NCBI GenBank assembly: GCA_943736015.1 | Contig: OX031059.1 | Span: 22,190,501 to 22,254,500, forward strand | Origin: Tridacna crocea | Lineage: Eukaryota; Mollusca; Bivalvia; Cardiida; Cardiidae | Reading direction: 5' to 3' | DNA: 64,000 nt | In this document: one piece after another, positions 31,701 through 37,751 of the stretch | Position numbering within the stretch: position 1 is the stretch's first letter | Layout: each line of letters opens with the position of its first letter | Made by a program: the position numbers and the translations under genes | Notes under the pieces: generated by a model | What the model was told of the DNA's origin: nothing | Databases searched by the model: none | The model's input: the letters and a program-made list of their open reading frames with translations, nothing else

Positions 31701-34384
31701 AGACTTCATCGCGTAAACAAGAAATGAAAAATTTCAACTTGAAATGGCTACTTTTCCCATACTGTTTGTTGGATTTTTTTCAAAATCAATAGGGTTGAAG
31801 CTATTGATAAGATAAACAAACTCTGCAAGTTTCATGGAAATCTGACCAAAAATACAGACTTAATCGCGTAAACAAGAAATGGAAATTTTCAACTTGAAAT
31901 GGCTACTTTTCCCATACTGTTTGTCGGATTTTTTTCAAAATCAATAGGGTTAAAGCTATCGATGAGAGAAACAAACTGTGTAAGTTTCACAGAAATCTGA
32001 CCAAAAATGAAGACTTCATCGGGTAAACAAGAAATGAACGTTTTCAACTTGAAATGGCTACTTTTCCCATACTGTTTGTTGGATTTTTTTCAAAATCAAT
32101 AGGGTTGAAGCTATTGATAAGATAAACAAACTCTGCAAGTTTCATGGAAATCTGACCAAAAATACAGACTTAATCGCGTAAACAAGAAATGGAAATTTTC
32201 AACTTGAAATGGCTACTTTTCCCATACTGTTTGTCGGATTTTTTTCAAAATCAATAGGGTTAAAGCTATCGATGAGAGAAACAAACTGTGTAAGTTTCAC
32301 AGAAATCTGACCAAAAATGAAGACTTTATCGCGTAAACAAGAAATGAACGTTTTCAACTTGAAATGGCTACTTTTCCCATACTGTTTGTTGGATTTTTTT
32401 CAAAATCAATAGGGTTGAAGCTATTGATAAGATAAACAAACTCTGCAAGTTTCATGGAAATCTGACAAAAAATACAGACTTGTTCGCGTAAACAAGAAAT
32501 GGAAATTTTAAACTTGAAATGGCTACTTTTCCCATACTGTTTGTCAGATTTTTTTCAAAATCAATAGGGTTAAAGCTATCGATGAGATAAACAAACTGTG
32601 TAAGTTTCATGAAAATCTGACCAGAAATGAAGACTTTATCGCGTAAACAAGAAAAAGACTAACGGACGGACGGACAGACGGACGGACGGACGGACGGACA
32701 GACGGACGACGGAAACCACGCCATGACATAAGCTCTGCTGGCTGAAAGCCAGTAGAGCTAAAAATGAATGTCCCATCATGAAGCACATACATGTAGCTGT
32801 CTTTGTCCTCTCCACTTCCATCAAATCATTCAAGAGGATAAGCCTAGAGTTCATTTGTTCAACTTAAGGAAAATATCTCCAACCTTTACAGTAAGTTGTC
32901 TTCTTTCTAAATAAGTAAATGGCAGACCCAACATCTTGGATCATAAAACACCTCAAACAAAACTTACTCCATACTCTTGATTGCTCTATCAATCAAGACA
33001 AAAATAAACATTTGAATGATAGTTTGGTTTTTGCTGTTTACCACACACTCCCAACTTTTAACGACCCTGAGAAAAGAATCCTACAGAAAACTTTATGGGA
33101 AAAGAAGAAAAAGCTGGTAACCAGCATTTTCTCCTTTTCCCATGCTGTTTTCCCTCCTTCCCAAATCAATTTTCAATTTTTGTGTCACATTAGTTTTGTC
33201 ATCTGCAAATGCTTCCAATGTGGACTAGTCTAAAATGATGCTGCTTTTTCATTAAGTGTTAAAGGTATACTAAATGAAATAGTAAACAACGTAACTCAAG
33301 AATCTTGATCCAAGCTGTTCAAATATGCAAGTCTAACCATTGTCAACACAAAACAACTTGACATGTACTTAGCACTTGAGCAGTTTTGTACCTTCAGTCA
33401 GAAAGGTTGCTCCAATATTGTTTTGGAGATTTAATCTCTGAAATGGGTCTCTGCAACTAGCAGAGAAAAATCACATAAATAATATAAGAGCTAATCCCCA
33501 AATTGGGGGTAGAGGTTTTGTTGAAAATAATAAGTCTATGCTAAACTAATCAGTATCATCTATGATCTACTTCAATTTTTTCTACATTAGATCCTTTGCC
33601 ATTTTGACCATGAGTAAACCTAATGGATCTAGGAGTCACTTTACCCAGCCAGTTGGTTGTATTGGGGTTTAATGCCACTTTAACAGCTAAGGTCATATCA
33701 TGGCGGTCGGTGATGCACATGTGTTTCCAGGCTTTCTCACCCCTGTACTAACACAACTTTATTTCCAAAGCCACCGACTACTATTCTCACATGCTTCAGC
33801 AGAGGTGAGAGGCGAAAATACATCGGAAAGAAAGTTTGCCTCATCAGAGTATCAAACTCACAAACACCAACCAGGTCATGAGTCCAACACGCTCACCACT
33901 GAGCCACCCGGGTGGGCTTACCCAGTCCAACCTGAGCTTAGTATTCAGTAGGTTGCCTATTACCTTCAGTTTGAAGGTGTCTGCTCCAATGATATTTTAG
34001 TTACTGGTATTCGCATACTGAATGCAAAGACCAGTAACAAAAATAGCATCAGAGCAGACAAACTGATGGTAGTTGCCCATCTAAAACAAAATGAAAGCTA
34101 TTAGGTATGTTTGAAGTACGATTCACTGTCCTTTATATATAAATCAGTGGTTGAGGTGTTCCTTGTCAACCAATCATGGAAATTCGTTGAATTCTGAGTT
34201 ATAATTGAACTTAAATTGGTTGCTGAATAAGTCCTTCAAACTGATTGCCTCCATTTGTACGATATAACCAGGGGACGATAGCGCTACCGGTATTTGGCCC
34301 TTATCACAGAGCAAAGAATGGGCCTTACCTGTCAGACCCTTTCATTATCGACTGGGTTTTTACTCTAAACGCCTTCTTAAACAT
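16664..34384 (-). CDS. EIF2D: Eukaryotic translation initiation factor 2D, whole gene span
   Basis: eIF2D delivers initiator tRNA to the 40S subunit independently of eIF2-GTP and helps recycle post-termination 40S complexes; it acts in the cytoplasm. Sixteen coding exons sum to 1902 nt (633 residues plus TGA; the human protein is 584), with every split codon agreeing. The order is: N-terminal domain (about 1-90), PUA domain (about 93-175, GADLMLPGVVL ... LCSVNLVGNR), an acidic linker (about 185-310, longer than in human), a winged-helix-like region (about 316-400, EEMDEMFQFCFLCALKNSVK), an SWIB/MDM2-like region (about 425-515) and a C-terminal SUI1/eIF1-like domain (about 540-625, QRASNKKVTVIENLDTFGID ... 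VVVQGNQIG). The introns are dominated by TTAA MITEs. Identity rests on recognisable family sequence through all domains. Confidence 0.96.
16768..17239 (+). repeat. TTAA element with 'AGACTGCAC' palindrome
   Basis: Starts TTAACCCATAGGCTGCTAAG and ends AGCACTGTTAGGGTTAA. Inside is a strong palindrome, TAGATCAAGATCAGACTGCA with TGCAGTCTGATCTTGATCTA (16826-16865), and decayed repeats of it. It matches the third TTAA family at 34806-34983. Confidence 0.7.
17248..17474 (+). repeat. TTAA MITE family 1, intact
   Basis: TTAACACTTTACCAAATGAC to GTGTGGTAAAGGGTTAA. The 65 bp central palindrome is almost exact. Lies in EIF2D intron 15. Confidence 0.92.
17621..17983 (+). repeat. Family 1 MITE interrupted by a SINE
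   Basis: Left part from CCTCTTTTACCGCAC through the palindrome to GGCGTCAAA (17811-17819). It resumes at GGTGTCAAA (17948-17956) and ends GTGTGGTAATGGGTTAA. Removing the insert restores a normal copy. Confidence 0.88.
17820..17947 (-). repeat. 5'-truncated SINE inside a MITE
   Basis: 128 bp matching the body of the 748-947 SINE (GAATGGTGTTTTACGCC, GTACTAGGCTAGGCTCTGAA) without the tRNA-like head. The flanking GGCGTCAAA / GGTGTCAAA is a 9-bp duplication with one mismatch. Confidence 0.82.
18440..18548 (+). repeat. Decayed family 1 MITE
   Basis: AAGAAAATGCTGGCTTACAG and GCATTTTTTCTTTTCCCAAC form the palindrome. The right end is TGTGCGGAAAGGGATTAA. Confidence 0.65.
18587..18761 (-). CDS. EIF2D: EIF2D coding exon 15 (SUI1 core)
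   Basis: Acceptor TTTTGTCTTTTATAG, phase 0. Reads VTVIENLDTFGIDPKEFGHT ... VVVQGNQIGFVADLLL, with donor CTCA|GTATGT. The VQGNQ motif and the preceding Q/K-rich strand are diagnostic of the eIF1-fold domain that docks on the 40S subunit. Confidence 0.95.
18880..19480 (+). repeat. ~180 bp tandem repeats related to 12.4-13.8 kb
   Basis: Three degenerate units with GATGTGACAAAGTTCCTTTC, GCTGTAAAAATAAAGATCAA, GGCAAATAACTCAAAGACAG and TGCAACAAACATG. They sit in EIF2D intron 14. Confidence 0.75.
19830..19950 (-). CDS. EIF2D: EIF2D coding exon 14
   Basis: The Arg codon is completed across the junction, then LLKKMSPVFEIKFHGQEAVL ... KIDVVQRASNKK, donor GTATGT. The QRASNKK motif matches the vertebrate protein exactly and starts the SUI1 domain. 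Confidence 0.95.
20153..20326 (+). repeat. Decayed family 1 MITE
   Basis: TTAACCAGAATTTTGACATG on the left. Broken palindrome (GTGAGAAAAATCTGGTTACT). No clear right end. Confidence 0.6.
20414..20637 (-). repeat. TTAA MITE family 1
   Basis: TTAACCCTTTACCAAACCAT to CTTGGTAAAGAGTTAA, both TTAAs intact. The palindrome apex is trimmed (AAATGCAGGTAACATTTTC). Confidence 0.9.
20809..20901 (-). CDS. EIF2D: EIF2D coding exon 13
   Basis: Reads (S)EVVLDPGLGEMVLFKDEG ... LKWDDLFS(R), phases 2/2. Corresponds to the vertebrate 'VRLDP...LPWDSLLTR' stretch joining the SWIB-like part to the SUI1 part. Confidence 0.93.
20929..21174 (-). repeat. TTAA MITE family 1, diverged
   Basis: TTAACCATTTACTAAACGAA to GTTGTTTGGTAAAGATTTA. 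The palindrome is strongly eroded (AAGCAAGTGCTAGTAACAAG). Confidence 0.75.
21543..21632 (-). CDS. EIF2D: EIF2D coding exon 12
   Basis: Reads (S)KKSAVSSQEMRKMITEYVR ... NLQSETNK(R), phases 2/2. Matches the vertebrate 'VRTIVINYAKKNDLVD' segment of the SWIB/MDM2-like region. Confidence 0.93.
21845..21920 (+). repeat. GGACGG-type element end
   Basis: CAGACGGACCAACGGACCGA, then CAACCCTCAGGTTGTATAAAA, a hairpin end like those at 32763 and 63178. The rest of the element is not recognisable. Confidence 0.6.
22200..22345 (-). repeat. Family 1 MITE, partial
   Basis: ACAATCCCTGTATTATATGA, the palindrome (GAAAATGCTACTAACCAAC) and CTACCCTGCTGGAAACAAAT are present. The right end is lost. Confidence 0.65.
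22538..22678 (-). CDS. EIF2D: EIF2D coding exon 11
   Basis: Reads (L)RGFEAPEPNIPDKMATLEQ ... EKFAITAGVLPLFKEFGL(R), phases 2/2. Aligns with vertebrate 'IKPLYCVPASMTLLFQESG' at the start of the SWIB-like region. Confidence 0.92.
22850..22990. repeat. Very decayed family 1 MITE
   Basis: TTTGCTCCTTTTCAACAATA, TTTTCAAAAGCTGTCTTCCT and a broken end are all that remain. Confidence 0.45.
23189..23375 (+). repeat. Decayed family 1 MITE
   Basis: ACCCTTTTCCATACAATGAA and AAACTGAAAGTATATGCAGT on the left. No good palindrome. Confidence 0.6.
23442..23668 (-). repeat. TTAA MITE family 1
   Basis: TAGCTCTTTACCACACAATT with an excellent palindrome (GAAAATGCTGGTGACCAGC). The right end GTGAGGTGATGGGCTAA is mutated. 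Confidence 0.87.
23751..23854 (-). CDS. EIF2D: EIF2D coding exon 10
   Basis: Acceptor GTTTATTTCAG, phase 0. Reads LSKFLQKQEKLGIIKLTEIS then KGVDGISEVDKSHD(L), donor GATCT|GTAGGT. Vertebrate eIF2D has 'LSKFLQQMQQEQIIQVKELSKGV' here. Confidence 0.95.
24178..24226 (-). other. Candidate cryptic or poison exon of EIF2D (49 nt)
   Basis: Between exons 9 and 10, a 49-nt segment has a strong acceptor (TTTGTCTTCTATAG) and donor (GTCCAG|GTAAAT). Inclusion would shift the frame and meet TGA at the 13th codon. Its second frame is open (LDSLEEGVIPTYEKVQ) but cannot be used with the flanking phases. Confidence 0.35.
24338..24383 (-). CDS. EIF2D: EIF2D coding exon 9
   Basis: A 46-nt exon: (C)PEGKHLDIKKSTFKK, acceptor ATCTTTTACAG, donor GTAAGC. 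Matches vertebrate 'CCPEGRQLDIKKSSYKK'. Confidence 0.95.
24424..24654 (+). repeat. TTAA MITE family 1, intact
   Basis: TTAACTCTTTACCACATGAA to GTGTGGTAATGAGTTAA with a near-perfect palindrome. EIF2D intron 8, under 50 bp from exon 9. Confidence 0.92.
24978..25095 (-). CDS. EIF2D: EIF2D coding exon 8
   Basis: Acceptor TCTCTTATTTCAG. Reads (E)EMDEMFQFCFLCALKNSVK then KGDLPIPTGTFYKAHMTKF(C), donor GTAGGT. An upstream AG (TTGGTACAG) would break the frame. Matches vertebrate 'EQMDELLQQCFLHALKCRVK'. Confidence 0.95.
25137..25345 (-). repeat. Decayed family 1 MITE
   Basis: TTAATGACCCTATGGAGAAA, AGAATTCTGGTAACCAGCAT and CCCACAATGTTTTCTACCTT; terminal repeats eroded. Confidence 0.7.
25734..25958 (-). 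repeat. TTAA MITE family 1
   Basis: CTCGTTACCACACAATCCCG to TGTGTGGTAAAGAATTAA. Palindrome good (GAAAATGCTGGTGACTAGC). Confidence 0.87.
26038..26125 (-). CDS. EIF2D: EIF2D coding exon 7 (acidic linker)
   Basis: Acceptor TTATCTCTTGCTCAG, phase 0. Reads IEIHQTDGEESQREGTQSEN then MELQTALSP, donor CCAG|GTAACC. Low-complexity and poorly conserved, as expected for the linker; it is supported by its splice sites and phase. Confidence 0.8.
26258..26490 (-). repeat. TTAA MITE family 1
   Basis: TTAACCCTTTACCACACTAT to AGTGGTAAAGGGTTAG (right TTAA mutated to TTAG). Palindrome excellent. Confidence 0.9.
26591..26903 (-). CDS. EIF2D: EIF2D coding exon 6 (acidic linker)
   Basis: Acceptor AATTAATATACAG completes the Trp codon; 104 codons follow, with donor GAGAAG|GTAAGC at phase 0. 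Composition is extremely acidic (DDTYYQEDEENETLAVNDTD, EANKDEDSEEDFEGQG). This one exon accounts for much of the extra length over human eIF2D. The linker is expected to be disordered. Confidence 0.9.
26915..27134 (-). repeat. TTAA MITE family 1 beside an EIF2D exon
   Basis: TTAACCCTTTACCAAACAAT to TTTGGTAAAGAGTTAG with a perfect palindrome. Its left end is only 11 bp upstream (in gene sense) of the exon 6 acceptor, so it probably contains the branch point region. Confidence 0.9.
27178..27290 (-). repeat. Decayed family 1 MITE
   Basis: AACCCTTTGTTAATAAAAAT, GAAACATTGTGGACAAAGG and AAATGCTGGTTAGTGGTTAC; hairpin and right end eroded. Confidence 0.55.
27476..27583 (-). CDS. EIF2D: EIF2D coding exon 5 (PUA end)
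   Basis: Reads (R)CPVAVGYTLMSGSDFFDSG then MKGKGIHSIHYLGDEL(W); acceptor CCGTGTAG, donor CTATG|GTAAGT. Vertebrate has 'APVAIGVAAMSTAEML..G.KGRGFSVLHTYQDHLW'. Confidence 0.95.
27847..28330. repeat. Inverted-repeat element(s) with 'CAGCCTGCAC'
   Basis: AAAAGGGACATTAGGACATT at 27846 pairs with AATGTCCAAATGTCCCTTTT at 28038. Within, GATCAGCCTGCACA and TGCAGGCTAATCC form hairpin arms. A second related half-pair follows (28084-28300), ending GCAAATGTCTGAATGCCCCT. A widespread kind of mollusc foldback repeat; fragments occur near 1963 and 24665. Confidence 0.75.
28568..28796 (+). repeat. TTAA MITE family 1, intact
   Basis: TTAACTCATTACCAAAAGAC to GTGTGGTAAAGAGTTAA. Palindrome nearly exact (one C in GAAAATGCCGGTTACCAGC). 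Confidence 0.92.
28797..28918 (+). repeat. Decayed family 1 MITE, adjacent to the preceding copy
   Basis: ATTGTGGAAAAAGAAGAAAA, TGCTGATTACTGGCATTTTA; ends not defined. Confidence 0.55.
28954..29056 (-). CDS. EIF2D: EIF2D coding exon 4 (PUA core)
   Basis: Acceptor TTTTGTAG. Reads (D)LMLPGVVLKDKLTPNSFKH then IEKGQLCSVNLVGN(R). Donor AACAG|GTTTGT is weaker than the others. The vertebrate match is 'DLMLPGLVMP...VQKGDLCAISLVGNR'. Confidence 0.95.
29106..29174 (-). repeat. Short deletion derivative of family 1 MITE
   Basis: ACCCTTTACCAACAAATTCC to ACAGGGTAAAGAGTTAA in only ~69 bp; the whole interior, palindrome included, is gone. It shares its right TTAA with the next copy. Confidence 0.8.
29171..29400 (+). 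repeat. TTAA MITE family 1, diverged
   Basis: TTAATTCTTTACCAAAGGCC on the left, adjacent to the previous element. The palindrome is broken (GGTGGGAACAGGGGATAAC) and the right end decayed. Confidence 0.75.
29458..29541 (-). CDS. EIF2D: EIF2D coding exon 3
   Basis: Reads (V)YLLWKFPDLVARFTTWPPV then FKKMTEGA; acceptor TTCTTCTATGTAG, donor GCAG|GTGAGA. Vertebrate 'VYTLWSYPDLLPTFTTWPLV' is nearly the same. Confidence 0.96.
29893..30107 (-). repeat. TTAA MITE family 1, palindrome half lost
   Basis: TTAACCCATTACCCACACAA to TTTGGCAATGGGTTAA with both TTAAs. The left palindrome arm is shortened to GTGAGAAAATGCTGGTAACC. Confidence 0.88.
30241..30468 (+). repeat. TTAA MITE family 1, intact
   Basis: TTAACCTTTTACCACGTGGA to GTGTGATAAAGGATTAA. 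The palindrome is diverged at the apex (GCTGGCTGCAAACATTTTC). Confidence 0.88.
30589..30786 (+). repeat. TTAA MITE family 1, left palindrome arm deleted
   Basis: TTAACCCTTTACCACACAAG to GTGTGTTAATGAGTTAA. Interior runs GTAGAAAACAGCATTTTCTC, a precise loss of one arm. Confidence 0.88.
30810..30932 (+). repeat. Decayed family 1 MITE
   Basis: GAAAACATTATGGACAATGG, AAATGCTGATTACCAGCATT and CTAGCTGAAAAGTTAA. Confidence 0.6.
30987..31180 (-). CDS. EIF2D: EIF2D coding exon 2
   Basis: The Arg codon is completed, then KKLRAEILKSFEGMDTETAA ... VAKIHTFAGDNVFLYCVNKV, PLLFEIDKEKVIYPT; donor ACAG|GTTCAG. Vertebrate 'RKLRADVTTAFP' and 'VKLYAHKGDAVTVYVSGGNPILFELEKNLYPT' correspond. Confidence 0.96.
31321..32763 (+). 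mobile_element. Element with ~155 bp higher-order tandem array and GGACGG tail
   Basis: Opens with a hairpin, AAGGCCCTGAAGGGCCTGAA. Eight or so ~155 bp units each contain GGCTACTTTTCCCATACTGT, then TTTTTTTCAAAATCAATAGG and CTGACCAAAAATGAAGACTT. From ~31590 they alternate in two types (GAAGCTATTGATAAGATAAA / AAAGCTATCGATGAGAGAAA), a ~310 bp higher-order repeat. Then come GGACGGACGGACGGACAGAC and a terminal hairpin AGCTCTGCTGGCT-GAA-AGCCAGTAGAGCT (32731-32759). Lies in EIF2D intron 1. Pearl/Helentron-like by layout; the class is inferred. Confidence 0.82.
33034..33264 (-). repeat. TTAA MITE family 1, worn ends
   Basis: TGTTTACCACACACTCCCAA on the left; AGCTGGTAACCAGCATTTTC at the palindrome; right end CATTAAGTGTTAA. 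Confidence 0.8.
33649..33917 (-). repeat. Full-length SINE with 8-bp target duplication
   Basis: TTACCCAG flanks both sides (33641-33648 and 33918-33925). The minus-strand head has GGTGGCTCAGTGGTGAGCGT (A-box-like) and GAGTTTGATACTC (degenerate B box). Same family as 4928-5202. Confidence 0.85.
33945..34080. repeat. Foldback around 'GTTACTGGT'
   Basis: GGTTGCCTATTACCTTCAGT, GTCTGCTC and TTTTAGTTACTGGT on the left pair with ACCAGTAACAAAAATAGC, GAGCAGAC and AAACTGATGGTAGTTGCCC on the right. Loop ~22 nt. EIF2D intron 1. Confidence 0.7.
34329..34384 (-). CDS. EIF2D: EIF2D coding exon 1 (start)
   Basis: The minus-strand ATG at 34384-34382 gives MFKKAFRVKTQSIMKGSD(R), donor GACAG|GTAAGG. The vertebrate start 'MFAKAFRVKSNTAIKGSDRR' fixes this ATG with confidence. 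Confidence 0.97.
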
Positions 34385-34480
34385 TTCTGGACAACTCTGA
34401 CTCTTCCTTTCTCTGAAATCAAATGAAAAGTTCGATCCCGATTTGTCTGCCACTGCCGGTGCTGCAATTAATCTTTACCC

Positions 34481-34494
34481 GTGTGATTGGTCCT
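34481..34494 (-). promoter_or_regulatory. CCAAT box upstream of EIF2D
   Basis: Minus-strand GGACCAATCACACG, ~100 nt upstream of the start codon, in TATA-less sequence. Consistent with a housekeeping promoter; no start site is visible from sequence alone. Confidence 0.5.
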
Positions 34495-34636
34495 ACCTTC
34501 GAAAATAGAATAGGAATTATTTTTTGCATTGGTGGTCCAAAATTGTGATCGACTGTACGGCTCTTGATAACACAGGACTGAGAAAATGCCTTTAATTGTG
34601 TTCAAGCTTAGTATTGTGCTCCTCTGTGGCAAAATA

Positions 34637-34700
34637 GTTAATCCTTACCAAACATTCTCCAGCATTTTCTGCTGTTCCAAAAGTGTTTACTACTCGTTCA
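34637..34700. repeat. Family 1 MITE fragment
   Basis: TTAATCCTTACCAAACATTC and CCAGCATTTTCTGCTGTTCC, then lost. Confidence 0.5.
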
Positions 34701-34805
34701 GAGATCTGTCCAATCATATGACATAAGCCTAGGTTCTGTATCTAGCCCAGTCCGAGGAACTGAGCCTTTAATTTGTATGTGTATCATATTAGGCCTACAT
34801 GGAAT

Positions 34806-34983
34806 TTAACCCTTAGGCTGCTAGGTAACTGAGACCAAGATGATTTCTCATGAGGGGAAAATCGTATTGGACAGTGTAGATCCAAAATCAGACTTTATGT
34901 TCTCATTGTTCTGTGCAGTCTGATCTTGATTAGACACTGTCCACAAAAGGTCATTGAGTCGCGATCCGAAGCCTAAGGTTTAA
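34806..34983 (+). repeat. Third TTAA MITE family ('AGGCTGCTAGG')
   Basis: TTAACCCTTAGGCTGCTAGG opens and GAAGCCTAAGGTTTAA closes: TTAA on both sides and inverted CCTTAGGC termini. The core has GGACAGTGTAGATCCAAAAT and GCAGTCTGATCTTGATTAGA as imperfect arms. Related to 16768-17239. Confidence 0.82.
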
Positions 34984-35024
34984 AAGCCCCAGTTTAGCAC
35001 TTGTGTAACCCTTGGAGCACCGAT

Positions 35025-35260
35025 TTAACCCTTAACCACAAGGCAAACTTTTAAAGACCAAACTAAATTGAAACCATTTCCAGACAACAATTTTATAATA
35101 GTGACTCAAATGATGCAACGTTTCTTTTGATAGGGTAGAAAACTTTGTGGGAAAAGGAAAAAATGCTGGTTACCTGCATTTTTTTCCTTTTCCCACAATG
35201 TTTCAAAAAGTCTTCTTTCTCAGGGCCGACAAAAGTCGTCATTGTGTGGTAAAGGGTTAA
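35025..35260 (+). repeat. TTAA MITE family 1, intact
   Basis: TTAACCCTTAACCACAAGGC to GTGTGGTAAAGGGTTAA. Palindrome diverged near the apex (AAAAATGCTGGTTACCTGCA). Confidence 0.9.
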
Positions 35261-35324
35261 GGGGACTGCTGCTAAGATATGACTGAAAATTATGTTGAAA
35301 GTGTTCACATAACACATGTGTGTA

Positions 35325-35600
35325 TTAATCTTTTACCACATGAATCTTGTGTTTTAAAAACCTCATGGGGAAAAAAATTCAAAAAATATTGAAAAAAGAA
35401 GAAAATGCTGATAACCAACATTATCCCAGGAGTCCCAGGAATGATTTAGAGCTATTTTTCCAAAGGCAAATTTCGGACTGAGATTCGTTCAATTTGTCAT
35501 AATACAAAAAGTTTTCAAGGCAGTTGTTTCATTTGTCCCACTTTCGAATAGTTTTCAATTTAGAAGAGTGTACAATTTGTCGTTTGGTAGCTAAAGCAGT
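35325..35600 (+). repeat. Decayed family 1 MITE
   Basis: TTAATCTTTTACCACATGAA; AAGAAGAAAATGCTGATAAC; the right side is unrecognisable apart from GTTTGGTAGCTAAAG. Confidence 0.5.
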
Positions 35601-35765
35601 ATGTAGGGCCTATCTGCTGCCATCAAAAATTTGCATGGCAGTGTCAAATAAACATAACTGCACAGATTCGTTGTTGTACGGATTATAATATGCTTGTATA
35701 TATAAACTATATATATGTCTTAGAAAAAATCTCTTTCGCCTACTTTCATATTAATTTGTGCCTCT

Positions 35766-35950
35766 TTTATAAGTTCATGTATATCTTGAACACTATTACT
35801 TTCTCTCCACTCTATTTACACTGATTTACGTCAGTGGGAAGTTTTGTGTAGCAGGAACAAAAACCGGCTAAAATTAGGAGTAATTTAATGGTCAAAGGGA
35901 GAAAACTCGTATTTACTGACATCACATTTTCATGGCAGAGTTACTTCCCT
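35766..35950 (+). repeat. Dispersed repeat, paralogous with 9056-9240
   Basis: See the shared words under 9056-9240. Here the block ends TGGCAGAGTTACTTCCCTTA. Confidence 0.7.
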
Positions 35951-36230
35951 TACATTCGTAGCCAGCATAAAACCGAAGACGAATAAACGTCATTGCAGCT
36001 TGTGAAGACGATCTGTATCGGAAAAAAAAAGACCGTAGCCTTGAAGATACTGCTCTTTCTGAAAATATCATGACAGAAGACAAAAGAAAGAAAAACCAAT
36101 TGCAGAGGTGGTTACAATTTTGTAAACAAGGGGTAGTCTCCCTTGTAGGCCTATATATCGTCACATTTGTAAACACGGCGACCGCTGAAATTTGAACTTG
36201 GAAGTAACAATTCGGTTATCAAAGTAAGAG

Positions 36231-37149
36231 CTCACGTAGAATCTAAATGTAATTTTTACAATTAAATTTATCAACTGATGAATTTATACGATAAATAAGC
36301 TTTATTATGTCACAATTTTTAAACGTATAAACCAACGACTTGTTTTCGTCCAATAAGGTTTTCGAGGTTATTTAAAAAAAAAAAATATCGTTAATATGGG
36401 CTGAAATAGTGAATTGTCAAATTCCAATAATTCCTTTGATAAATGACAGTGAGGAACAGGGGACAGACAGTGAAAGAATCTTCCAAGCGAATTAATGGAG
36501 ATGAAAGCTATGCTTTTCCAGATTTTATCAACGTTGATTCCAGCTATTCACGCTTTTGGTTGAACTAAAACTCTGCAGAGTTTGGGTACGCTGTCTCGGT
36601 ATAGACTCGGTATATAGACTCTGAAGAGTTTGGGTACTCTATGACAAAATGGAAACGCTGGCATATGTAGAAATATGTATCATATAGAAGATCTGCAAAT
36701 CAAAATTCAAATTTGGATGTCGTCCTAGATCGCTGCAAATTATGAAGAAAATGGCAATATTCATGTTATTGAATTGAACTACTTTATGCCAAGTTTTATA
36801 TTCTTGCGCTAAAGCACGGGACCTTTCGGAGGTAGATTAATTTATCAGTGTCATTGACGGCCGACTTCTTTTGAAAAGGGCTGAGTTATTACACTTGAAA
36901 TTACGTTTTTCAGCCCGTCTGGCTTTTTTTGCGATAAAAGAGCATATAATCATTGCTTTGTCTGTTTGTATGTGGTTAGGACAGAGAACGCAGTAATGAT
37001 GTACTCCAACGTGTTAAGGTATCTAGAAAGCAGTATGAACTCTAAAGCGTTTGGGTACACATACAATATAAACAGGTTTAAGGTTCAAAAATGCATGTTT
37101 CCCTTTTGACAGCGACAACATTAAACGACTTTTAAAAAGCTTAATTGAT
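36231..37149. other. Unassigned intergenic stretch
   Basis: No gene supported. The phrase GAGTTTGGGTAC recurs three to four times between 36575 and 37055 (short dispersed words, not a clear array). Confidence 0.45.
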
Positions 37150-37215
37150 AGTGTTCATGGTTGAGAGGTAGAGTGTCTGCCACATAACCAAAGGGACTCG
37201 AGTTGAAGATCCAGG
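37150..37215 (+). repeat. Possible tRNA-like SINE head
   Basis: GGTTGAGAGGTAGAGTGTCT resembles an A box region and GAGTTGAAGATCC a degraded B box, 37 nt apart. No defined tail. Confidence 0.3.
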
Positions 37216-37293
37216 AGCGTGTTTCAACTTTGGGATCTTTCATTGACCAACACATCCGGCTGTGTTTTCAAATCCCTTCTTCAACATGGTCAT

Positions 37294-37523
37294 TTAACCC
37301 TTTCCCAAACAGAAAAATTTTGGACCCGACCAAATTGAAAGCATTTTGCAGATGACAAATTAACAGTTGCTGAAAAGATGATTTTTCTATATGACAGGGT
37401 AGAAAACATTGTGGGAAAAGGAGAAAATGCTGGTTACCAGCATTTTCTCCTTTTCCTACTATGTTTTCAAAAGGCTTCTATTCCTGACCCGTAAAAACCA
37501 GGGATTGTTTGGGAAAGGGTTAA
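37294..37523 (+). repeat. TTAA MITE family 1, CCCTTTCCC subfamily
   Basis: TTAACCCTTTCCCAAACAGA to TTTGGGAAAGGGTTAA. Very close to 14823-15051, which suggests recent copies of one source. Confidence 0.93.
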
Positions 37524-37751
37524 AACTCGGGATTGTATATTCACCGGTTAAATCATAATCTTTGCAACAAATTTTAGGTTGACATCTTCAACAAATTCAC
37601 ATAAAATGAGAAAGGGTTACTAGTTAAGGTTTCATGATATAGATACATGTAAAGACATCTTTGAAAATAAACTAATTAGATCTACCCTCTAGACAAAAAA
37701 AAATTCCTTTCCACTCAGAATGCTTTCAAGATCCACCTCCTGCCAGAAAAA

